A stretch of DNA of 64,000 nt, taken from positions 1 to 64,000 of the forward strand of contig CAYNIP010000020.1 of assembly GCA_964397305.1 (NCBI GenBank). The letters are read 5' to 3'. Positions 42,736-51,542 of the stretch are shown here, in pieces (position 1 is the stretch's first letter; every line of letters starts with the position of its first letter). Source of the stretch: JAAUTY01 sp964397305. Lineage in GTDB: Bacteria > Cyanobacteriota > Cyanobacteriia > Cyanobacteriales > Spirulinaceae. The position numbers and the translations under genes are program-made. Under the pieces are notes generated by a model. The model was not told the DNA's origin and made no database searches. It was given only the letters and a program-made list of their open reading frames with translations.

Positions 42736-43659
42736 ATGACAACACCCCTGCGAATTGTCTCTCTGTTACCCAGTGCCACGGAGATTGTCGCGGCCCTCGG
42801 CCTGGGGGATTATCTCGTGGGGCGATCGCACGAATGCGACTTCCCCGCGACCGTAACCGCCCTGCCTATTTGCACCGAGCCCAAATTTGACCCCGAGGGG
42901 GACAGCCGCGAGATCCACGGGCGCGTTACGGACCTGTTGCAGTCGGCCCTCAGCGTCTACCGCGTTAAAACCGAAGTCCTCGCCACCTTGCGGCCAACCC
43001 ACATCATCACCCAGGCCCAATGTGAGGTGTGCGCCGTCAGCCTGAAGGACGTAGAAGCGGCCGTCGCTCAGTTCACCGCCGGCCAGCCCCAAGTGATTTC
43101 GCTTCAGCCCCAAACCCTGGCCGAAGTCTGGCAAGACCTCGAGCGGGTCGGCCAGGCCCTGGGGAGCGACGCCGCCCCCGTGGTGCAGGCCCTAAAAAAC
43201 CGGGTCGATCACTGCCAGCGCCGCGTGGCGGCCGCCAGCCAGCGGCCTCGGGTCGCCTGCATTGAGTGGATCGAGCCCCTGATGGCAGCGGGGAATTGGC
43301 TGCCGGAGTTGGTCAGCCTGGCGGGGGGCTGCTCCTTGTTCGCCACCCCGAGGCAGTCTTCTCCCTGGCTGTCCTGGGAGGACCTAGCCCAGGCTGATCC
43401 GGAGGTGATCGTGTTTATGCCCTGTGGCTTTGATCTGGCCCGAACACAGTTAGAGGCAACGGCCGCCCTCCAACAGCCCCGCTGGCAAGCCTTGGGGGCC
43501 GTGCGGGCAGGCCGCCTCTACGCAACGGATGGAAATGCCTATTTCAACCGCCCTGGCCCGCGCTTGGTGGAGTCTCTGGAGATTTTGGCCGAGATCCTGC
43601 ACCCGGCGATCGCCCCCAGCCGCCACCAAGGCACGGGCTGGCAGCCCTTGCAGCCCTGA
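42736..43659 (+). CDS. Cobalamin-binding-protein-like (BtuF-type) protein, apparently cytosolic
   Basis: A 307-residue periplasmic-binding-protein fold (BtuF/FhuD family): RIVSLLPSATEIVAALGLGDYLVGRSHECDFP at the N-terminus (quoted in part), ITQAQCEVCAVS, VIFMPCGFDLA. There is no signal peptide, so it is probably cytosolic, like several cyanobacterial homologues. Ligand not proven; cobalamin is the family expectation. It starts 46 bp after dnaE-C. No B12 riboswitch is seen in the gap, which is too short for one. Confidence 0.78.
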   Translation: MTTPLRIVSLLPSATEIVAALGLGDYLVGRSHECDFPATVTALPICTEPKFDPEGDSREIHGRVTDLLQSALSVYRVKTEVLATLRPTHIITQAQCEVCAVSLKDVEAAVAQFTAGQPQVISLQPQTLAEVWQDLERVGQALGSDAAPVVQALKNRVDHCQRRVAAASQRPRVACIEWIEPLMAAGNWLPELVSLAGGCSLFATPRQSSPWLSWEDLAQADPEVIVFMPCGFDLARTQLEATAALQQPRWQALGAVRAGRLYATDGNAYFNRPGPRLVESLEILAEILHPAIAPSRHQGTGWQPLQP

Positions 43660-43661
43660 CG

Positions 43662-44696
43662 CTAGGGTGTTGTGTCAGAGGATTCCGCTTCAGGCTCAGT
43701 AGTGTTGGGGGTTGGTGGCTGTGGGAGCAGCGTCGCCCGCAGGGCGTGCCGCGTTGCGGGATCGAGGAACTGGCGCTGGAGTGCTTGCCACTCACCCCAC
43801 TTCTGCCCGCGTGCGGCTTGCAGATGAGCCGCCAGGACTGGGAGGCGATCACCCCAAGTCGAGCCCAGCGTGCGGGTCAAAAATTCCTCCAGCACAACGC
43901 TATCCTGGACATCACCCAAGACGGATTGAATCGCCTTCACCTGATCCAGAGTCCGCTGGTAGGCTTCGCCGTAGCAGGGGGTGAAGAGTTCCAGTTGGTA
44001 GCGCACCCGCTTGGCGGTTTTCCGCAGATCGTGGAGGGCGATCGCGTGGGTGTGGAGAAACGCTGCCAGAGCCGGAGCGTCGGGGAGATCAGGAACGCTG
44101 AGGCGATCGCCCTCCGGGCAAACCCCCGCCAGCCAAGCAGGGTGCAGGAGCAGCTCGCTCCAGCTCGGCAAGAGCAGATCCGGGAGAACCGCCGCCAGCG
44201 GCAAGAGGGCCGGGAGTTCATACTGAGGTTGTTCCAGCCAGGCTTGGAAGCCAGCCTTGAGCTGGGTGTAGCGCTTCCCGGTCAAGGTCCGCTTCACGGC
44301 CTTGGCAGCGCGCCGACGCTGCTTCTGCAAGGCTTGCAACACTGGGCCGAGGGCCTGCTGCTCGGCTGGGGGCTGATAGTCCTGCTCGAGGGCCGCCTGG
44401 AGCACATCCAGATCCCGCAAGCTTCCCAGGGTCCGCGCCAGCTTGCCCACTCGTCGTTCGCTGAGGGGTGGGGGGAGGCGGAGAGCTGGCGCAAAGCCGC
44501 GCAGGGCCGAGCGCAGGCGGCGCATCCCAACGCGCATTTGGTGGAGTTCTTCGGGGTCCTGATCGGCGAGGGTTCCGGCCTCATGCTTGCAGAACTTGCG
44601 GCAGTGCTTGGCGATCGCCGCTACGCCCCAGTCCCCGAGCTGGGTACTGGTTTCACCCTGAGCTTGGAGGGATTTGATTGAGGTGGTCATGGTCAT
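43662..44696 (-). CDS. CHAD domain protein (polyphosphate-associated)
   Basis: A 344-residue protein with one CHAD domain (about 25-300), all-helical and rich in conserved His/Arg. Signature stretches are LHQMRVGMRRLRSALRGF and VHDLRKTAKRVRYQLEL-like HDLRKTAKRVRYQLE. CHAD domains bind polyphosphate granules or accompany CYTH phosphatases. A tandem Pho-box-like pair lies immediately upstream of the ATG. Convergent with the cobalamin-binding-like gene; the pstB gene lies 368 bp away on the same strand, upstream. Confidence 0.92.
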   Translation of the reverse strand: MTMTTSIKSLQAQGETSTQLGDWGVAAIAKHCRKFCKHEAGTLADQDPEELHQMRVGMRRLRSALRGFAPALRLPPPLSERRVGKLARTLGSLRDLDVLQAALEQDYQPPAEQQALGPVLQALQKQRRRAAKAVKRTLTGKRYTQLKAGFQAWLEQPQYELPALLPLAAVLPDLLLPSWSELLLHPAWLAGVCPEGDRLSVPDLPDAPALAAFLHTHAIALHDLRKTAKRVRYQLELFTPCYGEAYQRTLDQVKAIQSVLGDVQDSVVLEEFLTRTLGSTWGDRLPVLAAHLQAARGQKWGEWQALQRQFLDPATRHALRATLLPQPPTPNTTEPEAESSDTTP

Positions 44697-44715
44697 CTTA
44701 AACTTGCGTTAACCT
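44697..44715 (+). promoter_or_regulatory. Pho-box-like tandem octamers before the CHAD gene
   Basis: CTTAAACT–TGC–GTTAACCT matches the cyanobacterial Pho-box pattern of two YTTAAYYT-like octamers with 3-bp spacing (11-bp period). The octamers read on the + strand, opposite to the gene, and abut the annotated start, which is unusual. A similar pair is found before pstS. Confidence 0.5.
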
Positions 44716-45064
44716 TAATATCCTGAGTGTAGCGAACTTGCTCCTGATTGCAGCGCCAGTTGCCAGTTCAGCGGGTCGGTCCGGGGAGCGTGCTAGAGGT
44801 GGCCCCACAAAAAATCAGGGCAGGTTTTTGACCCACCCCAACCAAGTTGAACAATACCAATATCACGGGCTCCAGCCCCGCGCCCCCCAGAAGAGGGGCT
44901 GTCAGCTCCCCTTCTCCCCCCAGAATCAGGTCCATAGCAGTATCAGCCGATGAACCCACAAACCAGGAGGAACTTCTAGCTCCCCTTCTCCCCCCGAAAG
45001 AAGAGGCCGGGGGATGAGGGCTCTAGGGCCCAGCCCCGCAGGCAACCCTAGAACGGAGAGGAGA
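44697..45064. other. 368-bp gene-free region between CHAD gene and pstB
   Basis: Contains the Pho-box-like pair at the left end and a direct repeat AGCTCCCCTTCTCCCCCC at 44904-44921 and 44978-44995, with GGGGGATGAGGG after the second copy, all typical of the dispersed-repeat family. No gene seen. Confidence 0.55.
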
Positions 45065-45874
45065 TTAGCCAAAACGGCCGTTGACATAATCCAGAGTCAT
45101 TTGCTCTTGGGGGTTCGAGAAGATGGTCTCCGTGTGCCCCATTTCCACCAAATAACCAACCCGCCGACCGCCGCCGACCGCTTCCGCATTAAAGAAAGCC
45201 GTGTAGTCAGCCACCCGCGAAGCTTGTTGCATATTGTGAGTCACGATCACAATCGTGTATTCCTGCTTCAGCTCCGTGATCAATTCCTCGATCCGCAGCG
45301 TGGAAATTGGATCGAGGGCAGAGCAGGGCTCGTCCATCAGGATTACGTCAGGTTTCAGGGCGATCGCCCGGGCAATACAAAGCCGCTGCTGCTGACCCCC
45401 CGACAGGGACGTACCATTGTCCTTCAGCTTATCCTTGACCTCATCCCAGAGGGCAGCTCTTCGCAAGGATGTTTCCACCACCTCATCCATATTCGCCCCC
45501 GGCTTGTTGATCCGGACGCTGAAGGAAATGTTGTCGTAGATCGTCTTCGGAAAGGGGTTCGGCTGCTGGAAAACCATGCCCACCTTGCGCCGCACCGCCA
45601 CCGGATCAATGTCCTCCCCGTGCAGATCGATGCCTCGGTAGGTCAAGCGACCCTTAACAGTCGCCCCAGGAATCAGATCATTGGTCCGATTAAAGCAGCG
45701 CAACAAGGTGCTCTTGCCGCAGCCCGACGGACCAATAAAAGCCGTCACCTGCTTTTCCGGAATACTCATCACCACCTCGCGGAGGGCGAGGTGTTTGCCA
45801 TAATGGACCACAACATTTTCCAGTTGGAAAACGCTCTGGTCCGAGCCAACCGTATCAGTCGTAGGAGAGTTCAT
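45065..45874 (-). CDS. pstB: Phosphate ABC transporter ATP-binding protein
   Basis: Energises high-affinity phosphate uptake. Walker A GPSGCGKST, Q-loop QQPNPF, signature LSGGQQQRLC, Walker B VILMDEPCSALDP and switch VTHNMQQ are all present in a 269-residue ATPase of normal length. Last gene of pstS-C-A-B; no phoU follows. Separation from pstA is 61 bp. Confidence 0.98.
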   Translation of the reverse strand: MNSPTTDTVGSDQSVFQLENVVVHYGKHLALREVVMSIPEKQVTAFIGPSGCGKSTLLRCFNRTNDLIPGATVKGRLTYRGIDLHGEDIDPVAVRRKVGMVFQQPNPFPKTIYDNISFSVRINKPGANMDEVVETSLRRAALWDEVKDKLKDNGTSLSGGQQQRLCIARAIALKPDVILMDEPCSALDPISTLRIEELITELKQEYTIVIVTHNMQQASRVADYTAFFNAEAVGGGRRVGYLVEMGHTETIFSNPQEQMTLDYVNGRFG

Positions 45875-45935
45875 ACAGATTGCTACTGATTAATGAACAC
45901 AAAAACTCTAGGACCCTCAAACCAAAGGCCAGCCT

Positions 45936-46820
45936 CTAGAATTTCTTCTGGCGACTGAAGAAACGCGCTGTAACACTGAAGATCAGCACCACCGCCAGCA
46001 GCACAATCGCCGCCGCCCAAGCCAAATCTTGGGACGCCTTGTAAGGGATGATCGAGAAGAAATAGATCAACACCGGCAGCGTGGCAACCGGTCGAAAGGG
46101 GTCCGTAGACCAGAAGTTATTATTGAAGGCTGTAAACAGCAGCGGCGCTGCTTCCCCAGCGGCGCGCGCGAGGGCCAGCACGATGCCCGTGACCAGAGCC
46201 GACATCGCCGCTGGGATCACAATCTTCACCACCATCTGGAAGCGCGTCGCCCCTACCGCCAAGGCCGCCTGCCGCATCTCATTGGGAACCAGGAGCAAGG
46301 CCTCCTCCGTGGCCCGCAAGATGATCGGCAACATTAGAACCGCCAGGGCAACCCCGCCTGAAAAGGCCGAAAAGGTGCGGGTTGGTACGACCACAATGGT
46401 GTAAGCAAACAGACCACAGAGAATCGCCGGCACACCGGTCAGAACGTTCGCGGAGAACTTCACCAAATAGGCAATCTTGGTTCCCTTGCCAAATTCTGAC
46501 AAGTACACTGCCGCCAAAACTCCAAAGGGAACCGCGATCACTACGGCAAAGCCCAGCGTCAACAGCGTTCCAATCACCGCATGGCCGAAACCGCCTTCAG
46601 TGAGACCGGGCGGTGGCGGGAGCTTGGTGAAAGCATCGGGGAACCTGAACTGCCGCAACCCCTTGCCACCCACATTAATCAACAAGGCCGCCAAGGGAAT
46701 CAGGACAAAAGCCGTAAAGGCAAAGGTGAGGCTCGTCAGCACTGAGGATGTGACCCGCCGGTGCTGAGGAATCGAATTTTTCGTCAAGTCAAGCTGGTTT
46801 TCGAGGCTACTCATAATCAC
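45936..46820 (-). CDS. pstA: Phosphate ABC transporter permease PstA
   Basis: A 294-residue membrane protein with six predicted helices and the ABC permease motif around EEALLLVPNEMRQAALAVGATR (EAA loop). It forms the channel with PstC. Start at 46820, or ATG two codons in. Overlaps nothing; 28 bp after pstC. Confidence 0.96.
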   Translation of the reverse strand: MIMSSLENQLDLTKNSIPQHRRVTSSVLTSLTFAFTAFVLIPLAALLINVGGKGLRQFRFPDAFTKLPPPPGLTEGGFGHAVIGTLLTLGFAVVIAVPFGVLAAVYLSEFGKGTKIAYLVKFSANVLTGVPAILCGLFAYTIVVVPTRTFSAFSGGVALAVLMLPIILRATEEALLLVPNEMRQAALAVGATRFQMVVKIVIPAAMSALVTGIVLALARAAGEAAPLLFTAFNNNFWSTDPFRPVATLPVLIYFFSIIPYKASQDLAWAAAIVLLAVVLIFSVTARFFSRQKKF

Positions 46821-46848
46821 ACCTGTCTAGCAAGCCCAAGGTCAGAGA

Positions 46849-47820
46849 TTATTCAATATTCTGGAAGCGGCGGATGATCAGCTCAGCGAAAATATTGACC
46901 ACGAGCGACAAGATCATTAGCACAAAGCCCGCATACATCAGGGCCGAGACTTGCAAGCGACCGGCCTCCCCAAACTGGGAGGCAATCAGACCTGTGATCG
47001 TCGCCCCTGGCTGGAGTATTGAAGCACTGATGCGGTTGGCATTGCCCACCATCATGGCCGCCACCATAGTCTCGCCCATGGCACGCCCCATCGCCAGCAT
47101 GACCGAGCTGATGATGCCGGAGAGACCAGCGGGAATGAGGATGCGTAGGATTGCTTCCCAACGTGTCACGCCCAAGGCCAAGGCCCCGTTGCGGAGGGAC
47201 GGTGGTAGGGCCTCAAAAGTACTGCGAGTGATGGAAATAATGATTGGTACGATCATCACCGAGAGCACCAAGCCAACAACCAGGAGGTTATTGCCTCGGG
47301 GTGCGCCGCCGCCAAACAGAGGAATCCAACCCAGGGTGCTGTTGAGGAACTTGAAGAAGGGGCTCAGAAAGGGGATGAGCACAAAAATACCCCAGAGTCC
47401 AAGGACAACACTGGGGATCGCGACAATCAATTCAATGGCGAAAGCAACCGGCGTGGTGATGTAGGAGGGGACAAAATCTTCAGTTAAGAAGATAGCAATG
47501 CCAACACCCATGGGGACAGCAAGCAAGAGGGCAATCACGGCTGTCACCAAGGTGCCATAAATCTGTGGTAACACCCCGTAAATATCTGTCACCGGGTTCC
47601 AAGTGCTGTTGACGATAAAGCCCAGACCAAAGCGCGCCATAGCCGGTTCCCCCGCCAGAGCTGTCTGGATGATGACCCAAAGGAGGACAGCGCCAGCACC
47701 GATGGCAAGCAGGAGCGTCAGGCCCCAGAAGCCGACATCCAAGACCCCGGCGGTTGTGGTCTTGCGGTCAAGGTTGTCACTGCGATCAAAGCCTGTCGTA
47801 ACGTTGTTTGCGACCGTCAT
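46849..47820 (-). CDS. pstC: Phosphate ABC transporter permease PstC
   Basis: A 323-residue permease with six to seven predicted helices and an EAA-type loop (LRNGALALGVTRWEAI). ATG at 47820 (MTVANNVTTGF) is favoured because sequence upstream of it includes a strong hairpin (47894-47926) and would place a non-hydrophobic extension. Partner of PstA. Confidence 0.96.
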   Translation of the reverse strand: MTVANNVTTGFDRSDNLDRKTTTAGVLDVGFWGLTLLLAIGAGAVLLWVIIQTALAGEPAMARFGLGFIVNSTWNPVTDIYGVLPQIYGTLVTAVIALLLAVPMGVGIAIFLTEDFVPSYITTPVAFAIELIVAIPSVVLGLWGIFVLIPFLSPFFKFLNSTLGWIPLFGGGAPRGNNLLVVGLVLSVMIVPIIISITRSTFEALPPSLRNGALALGVTRWEAILRILIPAGLSGIISSVMLAMGRAMGETMVAAMMVGNANRISASILQPGATITGLIASQFGEAGRLQVSALMYAGFVLMILSLVVNIFAELIIRRFQNIE

Positions 47821-47893
47821 GGTGTTTGTTGTTTGCTGTAAACTCCGCACACTACAGCGGATTTCATTCAATCGATTGGGATCTACCTTAGAG

Positions 47894-47926
47894 GCTCCTT
47901 TCCCTCTGGGTGAGAGGGAAAGGAGC
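47894..47926. other. Strong hairpin between pstS and pstC
   Basis: GCTCCTTTCCCTCT (47894-47907) is the exact reverse complement of AGAGGGAAAGGAGC (47913-47926), a 14-bp stem with a 5-nt loop. TTAGAGG and CCTCTAA lie just outside. No T tract follows on the minus strand, so it is more likely a processing/stabilising or attenuating hairpin than a full terminator. It would allow more PstS than PstC/A/B to be made. Confidence 0.6.
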
Positions 47927-48000
47927 GAGGGATGTGCAACCTCTAAGAGCAATGCTTCAGGGCAGGCCTAAGCAGCCTGCCCTAGAGGCAAAAAGGGGTA

Positions 48001-49134
48001 TTAGCCAGCCTTTACGCTGTCAAGTGCTTCTTTGATGCGATCCACCAGGGTGTCCGGCATCGGCACGTAGAAGAGTTCTTCGGTGATCTCACGACCTTCG
48101 GGGCCGAGAGTCCATTCCAGAACTTCCTTGAGGGCTTCCCACTGGGCGGCGTTTTCGTATTCGCGGTAGACCATCACCCACACCAGGCCGGAAATCGGGT
48201 AGGCGTCAGGGTTTTTGGGATCGGGAACTAGGAGCTCGAAGTCCTCGGGGATCTCTTCGCCTTCAAAGGCCAGGGAGGCGTTGGCTGGCAGAGTGTCGGG
48301 GTAGTTACCAGCGGCGTTTTCGATCCGGGCGACGGGGATGTCGTTCAACTGGGCGAAGGCGTAGGAGAGGTAGCCGATGCCGCCTTCGTTTTGTTGAATG
48401 CCAGCGGCAACGCCTTCGTTGCCTTGGCCGCCGATACCCACGGGCCAGTCAACCGATGTACCAGCGCCGGATGGCCAGCCCTCGCAGACTGTGTTGATGT
48501 GGTTTGTGAATACGAAGGTGGTGCCGGAGCCGTCGGAGCGGTGAACCCAGGTGATGGGTAGGTCGGGGAATTCGACGCCTTCGTTGTCAGCGGCGATCGC
48601 CGGGTCATTCCAGTTGGTGATCGTGCCGCCCACGATGCCGCAGTAGGTGCTACGGGAGAACTGCAACTCGTCGTCCACACCCGGTAGGTTGTAAGCAAAG
48701 ATCACGTAGCCACCCACCAGCGGCAGTTGCAGGGGCTCATAGGGGTAAGCATCGGCAAAAGACTTCATCCGGTCTTCTGACTCAGTGATCGGCGCTTCAC
48801 TCGCCCCAAACTCCACCGTGCCATTGATGTACTGCTCCAAGCCCGCGCCACTGCCGACAGACTGGTAGCTCACCTGAACATTGGGGTCCACTTCGCGGTT
48901 ATAGGTGTCGAACCAGCGCTGGAAGAGGGGAGCCGGGAAGGTCGCCCCCGCACCGCTGATCGCGACTACTTCGCCACTGCCGCCGCCGGCCGTTGCCGGG
49001 GCATCATCATCGCCGCCGCCCTCGGTCACGGGCTCGCTACCGCCACCGCCACAAGCAGCAAGGCTTAGGGAGAGAAGGGCAGCAGCCGAGCCCAGGGCTA
49101 ACGCGCGACGGGAAAAAGCTTTAAACGGTACCAT
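48001..49134 (-). CDS. pstS: Phosphate-binding lipoprotein PstS
   Basis: A 377-residue periplasmic phosphate-binding protein. The N-terminus is a lipoprotein signal with lipobox LSLAAC, then a Gly/Glu-rich linker. Ligand-site motifs GAGATFPAPLF, VSYQSVGSGAGLEQ, HRSDGSGTTFVF are intact. First gene of the pst operon; Pho-box-like octamers lie at 49197-49215. Confidence 0.97.
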   Translation of the reverse strand: MVPFKAFSRRALALGSAAALLSLSLAACGGGGSEPVTEGGGDDDAPATAGGGSGEVVAISGAGATFPAPLFQRWFDTYNREVDPNVQVSYQSVGSGAGLEQYINGTVEFGASEAPITESEDRMKSFADAYPYEPLQLPLVGGYVIFAYNLPGVDDELQFSRSTYCGIVGGTITNWNDPAIAADNEGVEFPDLPITWVHRSDGSGTTFVFTNHINTVCEGWPSGAGTSVDWPVGIGGQGNEGVAAGIQQNEGGIGYLSYAFAQLNDIPVARIENAAGNYPDTLPANASLAFEGEEIPEDFELLVPDPKNPDAYPISGLVWVMVYREYENAAQWEALKEVLEWTLGPEGREITEELFYVPMPDTLVDRIKEALDSVKAG

Positions 49135-49495
49135 CTTTCCTCAAGAAAATTCAAAACAACGTGAGTTCGATTAGGACTCAGGAACCCTTCACCTGTCTTA
49201 AACATCTCTTAACCAAGAGTGCGGTGAAGGTACTCGAACTGAACGTTACAACACAGTCGTTAACAAAGGCAATTGGTGACGTGAAATTAGTCGTCTCGTC
49301 AGCAACTGATGAACCAATTTCGCAATGAGGTATCTCTCGCCCATAGCACGAAGCCTCAAGGGCAGGGGGTCGAATCCAGCAGACCCCAAGACGCTTGAAT
49401 CTGGGCAAGACGGGGGCAGCCTCAAGTCGGCTTGAGCGATCAACCACCCGCGCTCCCCCAGGATCGCAGACAAAAAGGACAACAAAAGGACAGGT
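49135..49495. other. 361-bp pstS upstream region
   Basis: Holds the Pho-box-like pair (49197-49215) and the pstS promoter. The remaining ~280 bp to the sensor kinase stop has no gene. A GGGTCGAATCC string near 49378 recalls a tRNA T-loop, but no tRNA can be folded. Confidence 0.55.
49197..49215 (+). promoter_or_regulatory. Pho-box-like tandem octamers before pstS
   Basis: CTTAAACA–TCT–CTTAACCA, two octamers at 11-bp period matching the cyanobacterial SphR/PhoB box pattern. It is 62-81 bp upstream of the pstS start. The octamers are read on the + strand, opposite to pstS, as at the CHAD gene. Confidence 0.6.
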
Positions 49496-50791
49496 TCAGG
49501 CCCGGGGGAGGGCGATCGCAAACGTCGCGCCCTGGCCCAAGCTGCTCCGCACGGTCAGCGTTCCCCGCTGGGCGGTGATCAGTTGCCGGGCGATCGCCAG
49601 GCCTAGGCCAAAGCCTCCCGTTTGGGGCGATCGCTCCCGCTCAACCCGGTAGAAGCGCTCGAAAATGTGGGGCAACTCTGTCGCGGCCAGGCCGACTCCA
49701 GTATCAGTCACTTCGATTTGCGCCCAGCGCGACCGGCCGAGGAGACGCAGGTAAACTTGGCCTCCGGCTGGGGTGTGTTTCAAGGCATTGTCCAGTAGGT
49801 TGGTGAGGACCTGAGCCAAAAGGTCCGGCTGCGCCCGGACCCAGAGGGCCGTTGTGGGGCGCGTGAAGGTCAGCGTCAGGCCTTGAGTAGTGGCGGCGGC
49901 TTGGTAGCGCTGGGCCAGGGGCTCTACCCAGGCCCCCAGTTCTAGGGGCTGGAGGTCCTGAGGAGCCAGCGTCCCCCCATAGCGAGCCAAGAGCAACAAT
50001 TGGTTGAGCAGGCGGTTGAGGGATTGGGTGGTCTCGACAATCGTGGTCAAGCGGTGTTGTTGCTCCTCATCCGGGGCGGCGAGGAGGCCCACCTGAGCTT
50101 GGCTGAGAATGGCGGCGAGGGGGGTACGCAGTTCATGGGCGGCATCGCTGGTGAAGCGCTCCAGTTGCTGCTGTACCTGTTGGATCGGCCGCAGGGCTAG
50201 GCGGCTGAACAGACTGCTGGCCAAGCCGATGACCCCGACACTGGCCGGCAGGGCGATCGCCAAGATCCACCCCAGCCGCGCCAACTGGGCCTGGACGGGC
50301 TGGAGCGACGTCGCAATCTGAAGATAGCCGAGCAATTGCGGCCCTTGGTAGACAGGAACAGTTAACTGGCGCACAGCTGTGGTCGCGGCCGTCTGTTCCG
50401 CGATCGCGAGGGACTCCGTAACCAGACCCGGCGCGGCCGTCAAGGACTCCGGGCGCGGTGAGCCCAGAAACTGCACTAAGTTGCCAGCCTCATCGTACCA
50501 GCGAGCATAGACCAGCTCATGTTCGACGGGAAAGGTTTGGTAGCCCAGGATCGGTACTCGGTCTAAGCTCAGGCTCCAGGTATTGTCCTGCAACCGGTAG
50601 CGAATCCCCGCCGCCATAGCCGTGGCCAAGCGGGTCAGGGCGTGGTCCAGGCGGTGCAGTTCGTTGCGGACCTCGCTGTAGTAGGTGAACCCACCAAAGG
50701 CCACAAGCACGCTGCCCATGCCCAGAGTCAGCCAGCGGGTGAGGGCGTGATAGCTGCGCTGAATCGTCGGGTCAGGACGCGGCCCTGGCAC
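49496..50791 (-). CDS. Sensor histidine kinase (RppB/NrsS-like)
   Basis: A 431-residue kinase: transmembrane helix about 20-38, periplasmic region of about 125 residues, second helix (LGWILAIALPASVGVIGLA), HAMP-like linker. HisKA follows with DAAHELRTPLAAI, then HATPase with LLDNALKHT, DTGVGLAA and GFGLGLAIA. The sequence resembles RppB/NrsS (nickel or redox sensing), but the stimulus cannot be told. GTG start overlapping the regulator's TAG stop, a coupled pair. Neighbouring pst genes raise the alternative that it is the phosphate sensor SphS, but no PAS domain is evident. Confidence 0.88.
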   Translation of the reverse strand: MPGPRPDPTIQRSYHALTRWLTLGMGSVLVAFGGFTYYSEVRNELHRLDHALTRLATAMAAGIRYRLQDNTWSLSLDRVPILGYQTFPVEHELVYARWYDEAGNLVQFLGSPRPESLTAAPGLVTESLAIAEQTAATTAVRQLTVPVYQGPQLLGYLQIATSLQPVQAQLARLGWILAIALPASVGVIGLASSLFSRLALRPIQQVQQQLERFTSDAAHELRTPLAAILSQAQVGLLAAPDEEQQHRLTTIVETTQSLNRLLNQLLLLARYGGTLAPQDLQPLELGAWVEPLAQRYQAAATTQGLTLTFTRPTTALWVRAQPDLLAQVLTNLLDNALKHTPAGGQVYLRLLGRSRWAQIEVTDTGVGLAATELPHIFERFYRVERERSPQTGGFGLGLAIARQLITAQRGTLTVRSSLGQGATFAIALPRA

Positions 50792-51471
50792 TAGGCTTCC
50801 CCTTGGGGGTTGAGACGGTAGCCGAGGCCGTAGATACTCTCAACCCATTCCGCCACTCCCAGAGCCTGGAGGCGATGACGGAGGCGGCGCACCAGCTTCG
50901 CGGCGGCATTACTCTCCGGTTCTAGATCCCATTCCCAGAGGGCCCTCTCAATCTGGTCGTGGGTCAGCACTTGGCGGGGGTGGCGCAGAAAATATTCCAG
51001 GAGCTGGTACTCACGCTTGGTAAGCTGCACCGTTTCACCGCCCCGGGCGGCGATCAGGTTGCGGAGATCCAGCTTGAGGTCTTCGACCGTGAGGGTGTCG
51101 CCTTGCCAGAGGGGCGATCGCCGTCCCAGGGCTCGAATCCGCGCCAGCAACTCCAGCACATCCGTCGGCTTCACCAAAAAATCATCGGCCCCCGAATCCA
51201 AACCCAAGATCTTATCTTGCAGCGCATCCCTGGCGGTCAGGAGCAGAACCGGAGCCTTGCCCCCTAGGGCGCGATAGTGGCGGCAGAGGTCGATGCCGCT
51301 AACCTGGGGCAGCATCCAGTCCAGGAGCAGGAGGTCATAACTGCGCTCGCTCAAAAGCCGCTGGGCCGCGCGACCGTCGGGGGTGGCATCGACGACGTGC
51401 TGGGCACGGGTCAAGGCTGTCTTGATCGGTTCCAGTTGCCGGAGGTCGTCCTCAACCAATAGGATCTTCAC
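50791..51471 (-). CDS. OmpR-family response regulator (RppA/NrsR-like)
   Basis: A 226-residue receiver (LLVEDD, Asp in LLLDWMLPQ, Lys in VKPTD) with a C-terminal winged-helix DNA-binding domain (LTKREYQLLEYFLRHPRQVLT…). The start is taken as GTG at 51471 (VKILLVEDD). Cognate kinase is the overlapping downstream gene. Its upstream region contains a single Pho-box-like octamer GTTAACCT on the minus strand (51533-51540). Confidence 0.92.
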   Translation of the reverse strand: MKILLVEDDLRQLEPIKTALTRAQHVVDATPDGRAAQRLLSERSYDLLLLDWMLPQVSGIDLCRHYRALGGKAPVLLLTARDALQDKILGLDSGADDFLVKPTDVLELLARIRALGRRSPLWQGDTLTVEDLKLDLRNLIAARGGETVQLTKREYQLLEYFLRHPRQVLTHDQIERALWEWDLEPESNAAAKLVRRLRHRLQALGVAEWVESIYGLGYRLNPQGEA

Positions 51472-51542
51472 ACTAAGGTCTGCGATGCAGGCTACAACCA
51501 CGGTTCTGAAGTAGGGTGATCGTAAACACCTAAGGTTAACGT

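Noticed and set aside
49360..49400. tRNA-like GGGTCGAATCC string
   Set aside because: No T-stem pairing and no acceptor or anticodon arms could be formed around it.
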